A DNA stretch of 64,000 nt, taken from the NCBI GenBank assembly GCA_030424865.1, contig JAUHVR010000005.1, positions 62,001-126,000 on the forward strand. Direction: 5' to 3'. Position numbers and translations under genes: made by a program. The DNA is from Alphaproteobacteria bacterium. GTDB taxonomy: Bacteria > Pseudomonadota > Alphaproteobacteria > Rhodobacterales > Rhodobacteraceae. Within the stretch, counting starts at the first letter, position 1. Each line of letters opens with the position of its first letter. This document shows, piece by piece, positions 19,290-27,660 of this stretch. The notes under the pieces are model-generated. The model worked only from the letters and a program-made list of their open reading frames with translations, did no database searches and was not told the DNA's origin.

Positions 19290-20426
19290 TTACTTGAACA
19301 TGTCTTTGGGGAAGGTCGCGATCGACAGGTTGCCCGCCACGTCGCCCCAGGCCAGATGCTTGCCATCCGGGCTCCATTTCATTGCGGTGACAGACGCGCC
19401 GCGTCCCTGGTCGATCATCAACTCGTCTGGCTGCCCGGCCCGGCAGGCCACAACCATTCCGTTGCCATAGCAGGCCGCGCAGATGTCGCGCCCCTGATGG
19501 ATGGCCAGACGCTCGACAACGGTCAGACCGGGTTTGCCGGTTTCAGTCGGGGTGCCTTGGTGGTCGCCGAAAGGCAGATCGGGCAAGGCCCAGCCGACAA
19601 TACGGAAGGCGCCGGCTGCCAGCAGCATGTTGGACCTGGCGCTTGTGTCGACAGCGTTCACAGCGGCCGGGAAATCGGTGATCCGATCCAGCGCCCCATC
19701 GGCCAGACGGCAAAGCGTCACAGCCTTGTCGGCGCAGCCGGCAACCAGCCAGCTGCCGCAGGGCGTCCAGCTGAGCGCGGCGATCTTCGGGGCATGGTCC
19801 GCCGTGAACCGCACTGCCCCGTTGTCCAGCTGCAGAACCGAAATCCTGCCCGCGCCCCAGCACGCCATAAGCCGCCCATCCGGCGAAACGTCCATGCCCT
19901 CGACGGCATGTGGCGCGTCCAGCGCCCTCTGTACGACCCCCCCGTCCGCGCTGCGCTCTTCCAGAACGCCGTCGCGCGCAACCCAGAGAGAGCGCCAACC
20001 GGGCGCCTGTGTCAGGGCCGAGATCGCCGCGTCCTCGGCTTCGGGAATGCGCAACATCTGCCCACGGGCCGTTGCCCGCCACAGGGCGCCCGTTTCGGCG
20101 TCGAGAAAGGCAAAGCCCTTGTCGCCATACCGGGCCACCCCCACGGCGCGCTGCGCCAGCGTGTCCTGCCCGTAAAGAACAGGCGGCAGAGCCTTTTCCC
20201 GAGGCCGCAGCGTCATGCGACCGGTGTCGACTTCCTGCCGCATCCGGACGTCCGGAGATTCCGCGTCCTTGGTGCTGAGAAAGGCCAGAGACCCGCAGGT
20301 CAAAAGCGCGGTCAATGCGCTGCCGTCCTGGTTGAACTGCACGTCAACAACGCCGTTCTTTACCGTCCAGTGCCGCCCGATAAGATCGAACAGGGACATG
20401 GCCTGAGGGGGGACGTGCTGGGTCAT
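19290..20426 (-). CDS. WD40-like beta-propeller protein of unknown function
   Basis: The protein has 378 aa with no signal peptide. It shows recurring beta-blade units such as VEGMDVSPDGRLMACWGAGR, AALSWTPCGSWLVAGCADKA and VTAMKWSPDGKHLAWGDVAG, each ending in the small-residue turn of WD40-type repeats. These folds act as protein-interaction platforms in the cytoplasm. Its start codon overlaps the stop of the coiled-coil gene (ATGA), so the two are translationally coupled and may form one complex. I know of no named homolog. Confidence 0.75.
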   Translation of the reverse strand: MTQHVPPQAMSLFDLIGRHWTVKNGVVDVQFNQDGSALTALLTCGSLAFLSTKDAESPDVRMRQEVDTGRMTLRPREKALPPVLYGQDTLAQRAVGVARYGDKGFAFLDAETGALWRATARGQMLRIPEAEDAAISALTQAPGWRSLWVARDGVLEERSADGGVVQRALDAPHAVEGMDVSPDGRLMACWGAGRISVLQLDNGAVRFTADHAPKIAALSWTPCGSWLVAGCADKAVTLCRLADGALDRITDFPAAVNAVDTSARSNMLLAAGAFRIVGWALPDLPFGDHQGTPTETGKPGLTVVERLAIHQGRDICAACYGNGMVVACRAGQPDELMIDQGRGASVTAMKWSPDGKHLAWGDVAGNLSIATFPKDMFK

Positions 20427-20722
20427 TTCTGTTCCTCCTGAGTGGCGGCCTCAAGCTCAGCATCAAGGGCGCTCAGCTTGGCCTCGAGGTCGTTGATTTT
20501 CTTAATGTTCACTTCGAGCGCGCGAAAGTTTTCCAGCCGCTCGGCGTCGCGGGATGCGTCAGTCACGCCGTCCTCGTCGTCCTTCATGTCCAGCACCATC
20601 ATGCCGCTGGCTTTCTGGTTCAGTCTCAGGTGCTCGACATTGGCCGCCGCGATCTCTTGCGTGATCGCCAACCGCTCGTTCAGCAGGACGTAGACGTTGC
20701 GGACGGACCGTGTCATCGGCAT
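20423..20722 (-). CDS. Small coiled-coil protein of unknown function
   Basis: The product has 99 aa. A predicted N-terminal helix (RNVYVLLNERLAITQEI) leads into an acidic linker (DMKDDEDGVTDASRDAE) and a C-terminal heptad-rich segment (NIKKINDLEAKLSALDAEL) typical of a coiled coil. The start at 20722 has GGTGGGG close upstream; ATG at 20716 is an alternative. Its stop overlaps the start of the beta-propeller gene (ATGA). No family assignment is possible by eye. Confidence 0.65.
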   Translation of the reverse strand: MPMTRSVRNVYVLLNERLAITQEIAAANVEHLRLNQKASGMMVLDMKDDEDGVTDASRDAERLENFRALEVNIKKINDLEAKLSALDAELEAATQEEQK

Positions 20723-20766
20723 AGTCCCCACCGACTCGGCAAAAGCCCAAATTGGACCCCATCGTG

Positions 20767-21039
20767 ATGATCGACGCCAACGACAAAAGATTTTTCCAAG
20801 CCCTGAAAGACACTTGCGCAACGATCGATGCCGTGGGCAAACCCTGTCGCGACGCGGTCGAGCATGCGCTGACCAGCGAGGATCCCGCCGCGATGCGTGC
20901 CGCGCGCCTTGCCGTTGATGCCTTGGACGACAAGGTCAGGGATCAGGTTCTGGTGCAGGTGCATCGGCGCATGGCGACCGATCTTTCCGCAATCTGGGAG
21001 GGCCTGTCCACGGCCACCACAGGCGGTCGACCCAACTGA
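20767..21039 (+). CDS. Small protein of unknown function, 90 aa
   Basis: The product is a 90-aa helical soluble protein with two alanine-rich helices (RDAVEHALTSEDPAAMRAA and KVRDQVLVQVHRRMATDL). ATG 20767 is the most likely start; GTG 20764 and TTG 20752 are in frame and there is no strong ribosome site. It is divergent from the coiled-coil gene with a 44-bp gap, which must hold both promoters. Function unknown. Confidence 0.55.
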   Translation: MIDANDKRFFQALKDTCATIDAVGKPCRDAVEHALTSEDPAAMRAARLAVDALDDKVRDQVLVQVHRRMATDLSAIWEGLSTATTGGRPN

Positions 21040-21373
21040 GGTCACGCAAGGACCCGGTACGAATTGGGGGGGCACTGGCACCGTTCTGCACCTCATCCTG
21101 TGTCTTGTGTGAAATGGTGCAAATCAGGCTAATCAATGCGGCCCGGCCAACAAACCGAAACCGGCGGAAATCGGAAATTATTCGTCCCGCGGTTGGCTCT
21201 GGTTAACAATTCGTAAAGTAGCTTTACGCTTGTCGTTCGACCGCTGTAACGCCCCGTGCCACCAGATTTATTCTGCAACTGCAAAGTGTCCATCCCGCGC
21301 CGAGGAAGGCGAATCGATTCGCTTGATTTGTGCCTCTGATTCGCGCTTCATCTGGGGAAAAAGGACGCCGGAC
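21040..21373. other. Gene-free region upstream of the GNAT gene
   Basis: I see no gene here. A perfect 7-bp inverted repeat, CGTAAAG-TAG-CTTTACG, lies at 21212-21228, about 145 bp before the acetyltransferase start, in a locally A+T-rich stretch. It could be an operator or part of a promoter. Nothing else stands out. Confidence 0.4.
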
Positions 21374-22216
21374 ATGCCTGCGGATCAGCCTCGATCACCC
21401 CTCAATCCAACGGACTTCGTCCTTCGGAAATTGGCGCTCGCAGACCTTCCGCAGGTGATCCGCCAGCTCAATGATCCACACATCGCAGGCTGGTTGGCGG
21501 CGGTGCCTCACCCCTTTCAGCCCGAGGATGCCACGGAGCTGCTGGCGAGTGTTCAGCCCCCCGACAACCACGCGCGCGTGATCGCCAGCCAAGCCGATCC
21601 CGACGAGGTGCTGGGATGCCTGTGTCTGGGCACCAACACCTGGTTCTGGCTTGCCCCCGGGGCCTGGGGCCAAGGCGTGATGCAAGCCGCCCTCGAACAG
21701 GCGATCCCGGCCTTCTTTGCCCGGAACCCCTGTCCGATCTACGCCTCGGCGCGTGACGACAATGCGGCGTCCCGCGCGGTGTTGCAAAAGCTCGGGTTCG
21801 CGCAATTGCCCGCGCCAAGGCGCATGTTCTTTCACGGCGCAGGCCGGTCCTTTCTCTGCCGCGATTTCGTGCTGTCGCCCGAACAATGGGTGTTGCGCAG
21901 CCCGCCGGTCGTCGACGCCGGCGGCGCAGAGTTGATCCCTGCCACACGACGGTCCATTCCGGCTCTTGCAGGGCTCTTGCCCGGGCATGCCCCCTGGCCC
22001 GCGTCCGACGAACTGGTATCGTTTGTCGACAGGTTTCGATACAGGGGCGCAGACAGCGGCCTGTTCCTGATCCGGGACGACACGCGCCGCGTGATTGGGG
22101 CCGCGCTGTTGGCCCCGCCCGCCGAACCCGAGATCTGCCTGCCCTCGCAAGCAGACGACGAGCAGTACGCCGAGGCTGCCAAAGAAGCACTGCTGCGCCT
22201 TACCCAGCGCCCCTGA
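21374..22216 (+). CDS. GNAT-family acetyltransferase
   Basis: The protein has 280 aa. The first 165 residues form a GNAT domain of the RimJ/RimL type: an N-terminal strand (FVLRKLALADLPQVIR), an acetyl-CoA site around LAPGAWGQGVMQAALEQA, and the closing NAASRAVLQKLGF. The remaining 110 residues look like a second, degenerate GNAT half (ELIPATRRSIPALAGLLPG, LFLIRDDTRRVIGAAL). The acceptor is unknown. The start is ATG 21374 with AAGGA upstream. Its last 17 bases overlap the end of the convergent AcoR-like gene. Confidence 0.75.
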   Translation: MPADQPRSPLNPTDFVLRKLALADLPQVIRQLNDPHIAGWLAAVPHPFQPEDATELLASVQPPDNHARVIASQADPDEVLGCLCLGTNTWFWLAPGAWGQGVMQAALEQAIPAFFARNPCPIYASARDDNAASRAVLQKLGFAQLPAPRRMFFHGAGRSFLCRDFVLSPEQWVLRSPPVVDAGGAELIPATRRSIPALAGLLPGHAPWPASDELVSFVDRFRYRGADSGLFLIRDDTRRVIGAALLAPPAEPEICLPSQADDEQYAEAAKEALLRLTQRP

Positions 22217-24008
22217 CGTGCAGGTAGACCGTGTTGCGCGCGACCCCAAGCCGCCGTGCCGTCAGCGTGATATTGCCTTGGCACGCGTCATACATCTTTC
22301 TGATATCGCGGCACTTTTTCTCTCGCATCCTGTTCCCCTGGCATTTGGGACAGACCGCTGCCTGAGCCTGTGAAAGCGGAAGGTGACGGTCGACCTGTTC
22401 GACGCGGATGACGTTTTTTTGGCAGGTTGCTGCAAGCATCGCGACATTGCGTTTCACGTCGCGAAAGTTCTGAGGCATCGGACGTCGGGCCAGCGCCGCG
22501 ATCGCTTGGGAGGAGATCTGGTCATGCCCCGCCAGCTCCTGCAACAGGGCTTTGACGATCTTTCCGAAATCCGTGCGTTGCGACACCGGCGGAAGGTGGA
22601 CGACGTGAAACTGGACGGGCCCAAGCTGAACCGTGCGTGCCCCGTCATTCACCTCGTTCATCGTGGCCACTAGGGTCCATTTGTCCGACGTTGCACCACG
22701 CGATACATGGTCCAGAAGCGTCGCCAATTGGTCCGGGATTTCTTTGCCAAGCTCCGACATCTGGTCCAGCACAATTGTTCCGCCCTGCTGCAACACGGCG
22801 TCGGTGGCCAGGTCGTTCGCAATGTCCTGCCCAATCGCGCCAGCATCTGCAATCTTGCTGCAATCGACGTGAAGCAAGGGGCCTGGCATCCCGCCCCGAG
22901 CGTGCAAATTTTCCACCAAGCTGGTCTTGCCCGTCCCCGGCTCGCCGACGATACAGACCGGCAGGTTGACGCCCAGCATGGCCTGCGCCACACGCACGCC
23001 CTCGCGGACAAGATCATCGTCAAGGATGACCGCCATGCGTTTCGCTTTCGGCGCGTCCTGGCGGGGTGTCAGGCGTTTGCGGCCTGCCATCGATCGGCCG
23101 GTCACGATGTCCGGAGCATGCAGCCGGGCAGAATACGTGGACCCGAGCGCATCGGTCACATGGGCAAGTCCGGCCGTTCGCATCCCATGCGTAACGCGGT
23201 CAAACGAGCCCATGAACAACTGGTGGAACGCGGCCCCGGGTTGCGCGATCAGACCGGCAAGGAACTGAGCCGCGCATTTGTTGATACCGGTGAGAACGCC
23301 ACCCTTGTCAAAGGCGACCAGCCCCACGCTTGGGGTGGTCAGATAGTCAGAGCGCGGGTGAAACCGGAGGATCAGATCGTTCACATGTGTCGCGACAAAG
23401 ACGTCATTTTCGATTTTTGTCGCCGCCAGCGTCAGCAGGGCGCGGGTGTGGTCCTGGCGGCCAGGTACCTCGGAGGTGGCATCCAACAGACCCATGATCT
23501 TGCCATCCGACGAAAAGATCGGGGTCGAAACACAGTAGACCCCACTGTGGTCGGAAAAGAAATGCTCGGCCCCGGACACGATACAGGTGGCCCCAAGGTG
23601 CAGCGCCAAGCCCAGCGCGTTTGTCCCACGCCGATCCTCGCGCCAGTTTGACCCGGGCTGGATGGTTCTGGCCAAGCTCGAGCTCTGATGGCCCTGATCC
23701 AGCACCGCGTCCAGCAGCACGCCCTCGGCATTGGCAAAGGCGGTCATGTGGTTCCGCCCGGCAATCTGGGCGCTCAGAAGCTCCAGCTCTGGTCGGGCGA
23801 TCGACATCAAAAGACCGCTCTGATCCCGAGCCTCGCGAAGTTCCGACTGGGTCAACACGGCATCTTCGGGGGGGCGGAAGGGGTCAAGACCATAGCGAAG
23901 ACAGCGCCGCCAACTGCGCAGAATCGCGTCAGGCATGGGTCGCCCGGGCTGGTCCGACCTGTCGGGGCCGAACGGCACGGGGCCTGCGATTGTGCGCGAA
24001 AACGACAT
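22200..24008 (-). CDS. AcoR-like regulator with degenerate AAA+ domain and cysteine insertion
   Basis: The protein has 602 aa. Residues 30-210 match the AcoR/GAF sensor region (RGTNALGLALHLGATCIVSG). A reduced AAA+ domain follows with Walker A GEPGTGKT (355-362). It has no GAFTGA sigma-54 loop, and Walker B reads LDQ in place of LDE (Asp415, Gln416). Between AAA+ and the C-terminal Fis-type helix (TARRLGVARNTVYLHVRG) is an inserted CPKC (553-556) with further cysteines at 566 and 576. It is therefore unlikely to be a normal sigma-54 activator. It sits after the ABC importer operon and probably regulates it. GGAGGACA precedes the start. Confidence 0.82.
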   Translation of the reverse strand: MSFSRTIAGPVPFGPDRSDQPGRPMPDAILRSWRRCLRYGLDPFRPPEDAVLTQSELREARDQSGLLMSIARPELELLSAQIAGRNHMTAFANAEGVLLDAVLDQGHQSSSLARTIQPGSNWREDRRGTNALGLALHLGATCIVSGAEHFFSDHSGVYCVSTPIFSSDGKIMGLLDATSEVPGRQDHTRALLTLAATKIENDVFVATHVNDLILRFHPRSDYLTTPSVGLVAFDKGGVLTGINKCAAQFLAGLIAQPGAAFHQLFMGSFDRVTHGMRTAGLAHVTDALGSTYSARLHAPDIVTGRSMAGRKRLTPRQDAPKAKRMAVILDDDLVREGVRVAQAMLGVNLPVCIVGEPGTGKTSLVENLHARGGMPGPLLHVDCSKIADAGAIGQDIANDLATDAVLQQGGTIVLDQMSELGKEIPDQLATLLDHVSRGATSDKWTLVATMNEVNDGARTVQLGPVQFHVVHLPPVSQRTDFGKIVKALLQELAGHDQISSQAIAALARRPMPQNFRDVKRNVAMLAATCQKNVIRVEQVDRHLPLSQAQAAVCPKCQGNRMREKKCRDIRKMYDACQGNITLTARRLGVARNTVYLHVRGAG

Positions 24009-24193
24009 CGAGGATGTCCTCCTTTGCCCTTAAGACTGCACAGGCCTATGGCTTGGATGCAAGAACGCCGTTCAGTTTCTGAACACATTTGGGGCGCGTG
24101 GGGGCCGTCTTCAACACGGTTCCTGTGGCTGGCCAAAGCCACTCTTGTGGCCGTTGGCGGGCACAGAGGCACGTCAGTCGCAGGAGGGTTTCG

Positions 24194-25207
24194 TCATTTC
24201 AGCACCCGTCGGGTTGCAAAGATTTCCGGCACGCCACGGGCGCGCAGGGCGCCCCAGATGCCGCGTCGGTCTATCAGCATGACAGCGATGGCAATCGTGC
24301 CCAGCCCGATCAGGTACCAGGTGCCCCAATCGGCGGCCAGATCGCGCAGGGCAAAGAACAGGATCACGCCCAGGATCGGCCCTTCGATGGTACCCAGCCC
24401 GCCGATGACCACGATGAAGATGACAAAGGCCGACCATTCGGTGACGCTGAAAGCCGCCTCGGGGGTGATGCGCAGCTTTTGCAGAAAGATGAAGGCCCCG
24501 GTCAGCGCGGTGCCCGCCGCCGTGGCGATGTAGACCATGAACTTCACGCGGCGCACATCGACACCAAGGCTGGCTGCCGCCGGTTCGCTATCGCGGATCG
24601 CAGTCAGCGCCAGCCCCCAGCGCGACCGCAACAAGAGCCAGACACCCGCCACGCTGAGCAAGGCAATGCCGAACGCGACATAGTACATCACCGTCTCGCG
24701 CCCGCCGCGCGTCTGTGCGATGGACTTGGCCAGCGCAACGGGCAGCGAGATGCCCGAACCGCCGCCCAGCGCGGGGAATTGGGCGGCCAGCAGGCGAAAG
24801 ACTTCGGCAATCACCCAGGTGCCGATGGCGAAGTAAGCGCCTTGCAGGCGAAACGCCAGCCATCCCACCGGGACCGCTATCAGCGCCGCAACCCCCGCCG
24901 CCAGCGGGATCGCCCAAAGCACGGGAATGCCCGCAAACATGGCCAGGGCAAAGAACAGGTACCCGCCAAGCCCGACGTAGGCCTGCTGCCCGACCGAGAT
25001 CAGGCCGGTGTATCCGGCCAGCAGGTTCCACATCTGCGCAAGTGCCAGAAAGCTCAGCGCCTCCATCAACATCCGCAGATCGGCGCGAGAGGCCCAGAAC
25101 GGCGCGGTGGCAAGCACACCGACGGCCACGATGATCGCGGCGCGCGTCGCAAGTGCGGCCGGGTCAAACCCGGATTTGGTCAGCGGTACAGTTGCATCAG
25201 CCATCAT
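24194..25207 (-). CDS. Branched-chain-amino-acid-type ABC importer, permease LivM family
   Basis: The 337-aa inner-membrane permease has about ten hydrophobic segments and the LivM hallmarks NLLAGYTGLISVGQQAYVGL and VIGGLGTIEGPILGVILFF. It pairs with the LivH-type permease encoded 8 bp upstream on the same strand. This gene closes the importer operon read from 28935 down. LivHMGFK-type systems also import aromatic acids, urea or amides, so the substrate is open. Confidence 0.93.
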   Translation of the reverse strand: MMADATVPLTKSGFDPAALATRAAIIVAVGVLATAPFWASRADLRMLMEALSFLALAQMWNLLAGYTGLISVGQQAYVGLGGYLFFALAMFAGIPVLWAIPLAAGVAALIAVPVGWLAFRLQGAYFAIGTWVIAEVFRLLAAQFPALGGGSGISLPVALAKSIAQTRGGRETVMYYVAFGIALLSVAGVWLLLRSRWGLALTAIRDSEPAAASLGVDVRRVKFMVYIATAAGTALTGAFIFLQKLRITPEAAFSVTEWSAFVIFIVVIGGLGTIEGPILGVILFFALRDLAADWGTWYLIGLGTIAIAVMLIDRRGIWGALRARGVPEIFATRRVLK

Positions 25208-25215
25208 CAGGCTCC

Positions 25216-26076
25216 TCAGGATTTTGCGAACAGGCCACGAGGGCGCAGTGCAAGGACGACAAGAAAGGCGATATGGCCAGCCAGGATCTGAAACCCGGCG
25301 TCGATCTGCGCGCCGATGGCCTGTGCGACGCCAAGAATGATGCCGCCGGCCAGCACACCCCAGATGTTGCCCAGCCCACCGATGATTACGGCCTCAAAGG
25401 CAAACAGCAGACGCGACGGCCCTATGGTCGGGTCGAAATTGGTTTTCATTGCCAGCATGGTGCCCGCGATGGCCACAACCGCGCTTGCGATCCCGGTGGC
25501 CAACGCAAAGGTATGGGCGTTGCTGGCCCCCATCAGCGGCACAATCGCAGCGTCATCCGCCGTCGCGCGCAAGAGACGTCCCAGGTGCGTGTGGAAAAAG
25601 ATCCAATGCAAGACCCCAAGAACGCCGATGGCGGCCAGGAACATCGACAGCGGCAACAGCCCGATCGCGATCTCGGACCCCAGTGAAAGGCTGGCGGTGT
25701 CGAACCCGCCTGCCGGAACGCGCTGGCTGTCGGCGCTGAAGCCCTCCATCAACGCGTTCTGCAGGATGATCGACAGGCCAAACGTCACCAGAACTGGCGG
25801 CAGAATGTCCTCGTCCAGAACCCGGTTCAACAGGACCCGCTGGCCCAGATATCCCGCGCCCGCCATCAGACCGGTCACCAGGGCGATGCCCACCAGCGGA
25901 TGCAGACCAAGGGTCAGCACCGCCACCAGCAGCAAGTAGGCCGACACGACAATGAAATCGCCATGTGCGATGTTGATAAAGCGCATCACTCCGAACATCA
26001 GCGCCAGACCGGCGGCAAAAAGCGCATAGAGCCCGCCCAAAAGTGTGCCCTGTATCAGAAGGTTGAGAATGTCCAT
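25216..26076 (-). CDS. Branched-chain-amino-acid-type ABC importer, permease LivH family
   Basis: The 286-aa inner-membrane permease contains the LivH motifs GLYALFAAGLALMFGVMRF, NIAHGDFIVVSAYL and EAVIIGGLGNIWGVLAGG. Its ATG overlaps the stop of the LivF-type ATPase gene by one base (TGATG), so the two are translationally coupled. It forms the heterodimeric pore with the LivM-type protein that follows. Confidence 0.94.
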   Translation of the reverse strand: MDILNLLIQGTLLGGLYALFAAGLALMFGVMRFINIAHGDFIVVSAYLLLVAVLTLGLHPLVGIALVTGLMAGAGYLGQRVLLNRVLDEDILPPVLVTFGLSIILQNALMEGFSADSQRVPAGGFDTASLSLGSEIAIGLLPLSMFLAAIGVLGVLHWIFFHTHLGRLLRATADDAAIVPLMGASNAHTFALATGIASAVVAIAGTMLAMKTNFDPTIGPSRLLFAFEAVIIGGLGNIWGVLAGGIILGVAQAIGAQIDAGFQILAGHIAFLVVLALRPRGLFAKS

Positions 26077-26786
26077 CAGGCGACCTCCGTTCCGAAATAA
26101 GCCTGTTTGATCTGGGCCAGCGACAGATCAGAGGGGGTGCCGCTCAGGGTCACGCGGCCTTCCTGAAAGCAATAGACCCGATCCGCGACCTTCAGAGCTT
26201 GCTGGATGTCCTGTTCGATCACCACCAGGGCGGTCCCACGTTCGCGGATCAGCGGGATCGCGGCATAGATCTCGCGCACCACCTTGGGCGCAAGGCCAAG
26301 GCTGATCTCGTCACACAAAAGCAGCTTGGGGTTCGACATGAGCGCCCGGCCAATGGCCACCATCTGCTGCTGCCCACCCGACAATTCGGCCCCGCCGTGA
26401 TGGCGGCGTTCGGTCAGCGCGGGAAAGAGCTTCAGCACCTCGTCCAGCGTCCACTGGCCGGTGCGTCCGCCAGAGGCTCCGATCAACAGGTTATCCTCGA
26501 CGCTGAGCGACGGGAACAACCGCCGCCCCTCGGGCACCATCGACAGGCCCATGCGATGGATGTGCTCGGGCGCAAGGCCCGCGATCTGCTTGCCGTCAAA
26601 CCGGATATCCTGCCCCCGCGCCGGGCGCAGACCCGTGATGGTCCGCAGGAACGTCGATTTTCCTGCACCATTTGCCCCGATGATGGCCAGCGTCTCGCCG
26701 ATATCAACACTCAGGTCGATCCCGAAGAGCGCCTGAAAATCGCCGTAAAAGGCCGTCAGCCCCCTTGCCTCAAGCAGCTTGGTCAT
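26076..26786 (-). CDS. ABC importer ATP-binding protein, LivF family
   Basis: The ATPase has 236 aa. Walker A is GANGAGKST, the signature is LSGGQQQMVAIGRALM and Walker B is LLLCDEISLGL, with the LivF-type NPKLL region. It begins at 26786 (MTKLLEARG), 17 bases inside the end of the LivG-type gene; a frame running back to 26819 lacks a ribosome site. It couples ATP hydrolysis to uptake together with the LivG-type protein. Confidence 0.93.
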   Translation of the reverse strand: MTKLLEARGLTAFYGDFQALFGIDLSVDIGETLAIIGANGAGKSTFLRTITGLRPARGQDIRFDGKQIAGLAPEHIHRMGLSMVPEGRRLFPSLSVEDNLLIGASGGRTGQWTLDEVLKLFPALTERRHHGGAELSGGQQQMVAIGRALMSNPKLLLCDEISLGLAPKVVREIYAAIPLIRERGTALVVIEQDIQQALKVADRVYCFQEGRVTLSGTPSDLSLAQIKQAYFGTEVA

Positions 26787-27498
26787 CGGCGTCGATCCCC
26801 AGATAGATTTCCTGAACAACAGGCAGGTCCATCACCTGCCCCGGCGCGCCATCGGCAACGATCCGGCCGCGGTCGATCACCACAAGCCGCTGCGCCACGG
26901 CCATCAACGCATGCACCACATGCTCGATCCAGATGATCGCCACACCTCGGTCACGGATGCGCTGGATTGTCTGGATCAGCGATTGGCATTCGGCCTCGGT
27001 CAGCCCGCCTGCAATCTCGTCCAGCAGCAAAAGCCTTGGATGTGTTGCCAGCGCCCGCGCCAGTTCAAGCCGCTTGCGTTCCAGAAGCGTCAGCTTTCCG
27101 GCCGGCAGGTTTGCCTTGGCCAAGAGGCCGGTTTCTTCCAGGATCTCGCGGCAGCGCGCCGCGCCGTCCGTTCCACTTTGGCCAAAGGCGCTGCCCACCA
27201 ACAGGTTTTCATAGACGCTCATGCCGACGAACGGATGCGGAATCTGAAAGCTGCGCCCGATCCCGGCATGACATCGCGCCGCCGCGCCCTGCGCCGTGAC
27301 GTCCACACCCTCTAGCAGAATGCGGCCCGCATCGGGTCGTTGCGTGCCCCCGATCAGGTTGAACAGCGTGCTTTTGCCCGCGCCATTCGGACCAAGAATG
27401 CCCAGCGTCTCGGTCGCGTCCAGTGACAGGGACACGTCGTCGGTCACCTTGAGGGCGCCATAGGATTTCGACACATGGTCGAGGGTCAAAAAAGGCAT
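26770..27498 (-). CDS. ABC importer ATP-binding protein, LivG family
   Basis: The ATPase has 242 aa with Walker A GPNGAGKST. The signature region is unusual (LTLLERKRLELARALATHP), which is normal for LivG proteins, and Walker B is LLLLDEIAGGL. The LivG hallmark GIGRSFQIPHPF is present. It starts at 27498 after GGAGGACC. It follows the binding-protein gene, with a terminator-like stem-loop between them. Confidence 0.93.
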   Translation of the reverse strand: MPFLTLDHVSKSYGALKVTDDVSLSLDATETLGILGPNGAGKSTLFNLIGGTQRPDAGRILLEGVDVTAQGAAARCHAGIGRSFQIPHPFVGMSVYENLLVGSAFGQSGTDGAARCREILEETGLLAKANLPAGKLTLLERKRLELARALATHPRLLLLDEIAGGLTEAECQSLIQTIQRIRDRGVAIIWIEHVVHALMAVAQRLVVIDRGRIVADGAPGQVMDLPVVQEIYLGIDADDQAA

Positions 27499-27615
27499 GT
27501 CTGCGGTCCTCCTGCCTCAGGAAACGCGATTGGGGGCGCGACCAGCAATGCCGCCCGAGGTGTGGCGCGATACCCAAATGGTCATGAAACGGCGGGGTTG
27601 ATGGCCAAGCAGAAA

Positions 27616-27640
27616 GGCCCGCTGACAAGGTCAACGGGCC
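27616..27640 (-). terminator. Stem-loop after the substrate-binding protein gene
   Basis: On the minus strand an 11-bp stem (one G-U pair) with a 3-nt loop is followed by TTTCT. It lies 21 bp past the binding-protein stop and before livG. A partial terminator here would leave the binding protein in excess over the membrane parts, a common arrangement in ABC importers. Confidence 0.7.
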
Positions 27641-27660
27641 ATCACTTGATCGGGGTGCGT

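Noticed and set aside
22200-24008. Calling this gene a second sigma-54 activator because of its AcoR-like N-terminus and Fis-type C-terminus.
   Set aside because: The GAFTGA loop is absent and Walker B lacks its glutamate, so sigma-54 activation is unlikely.
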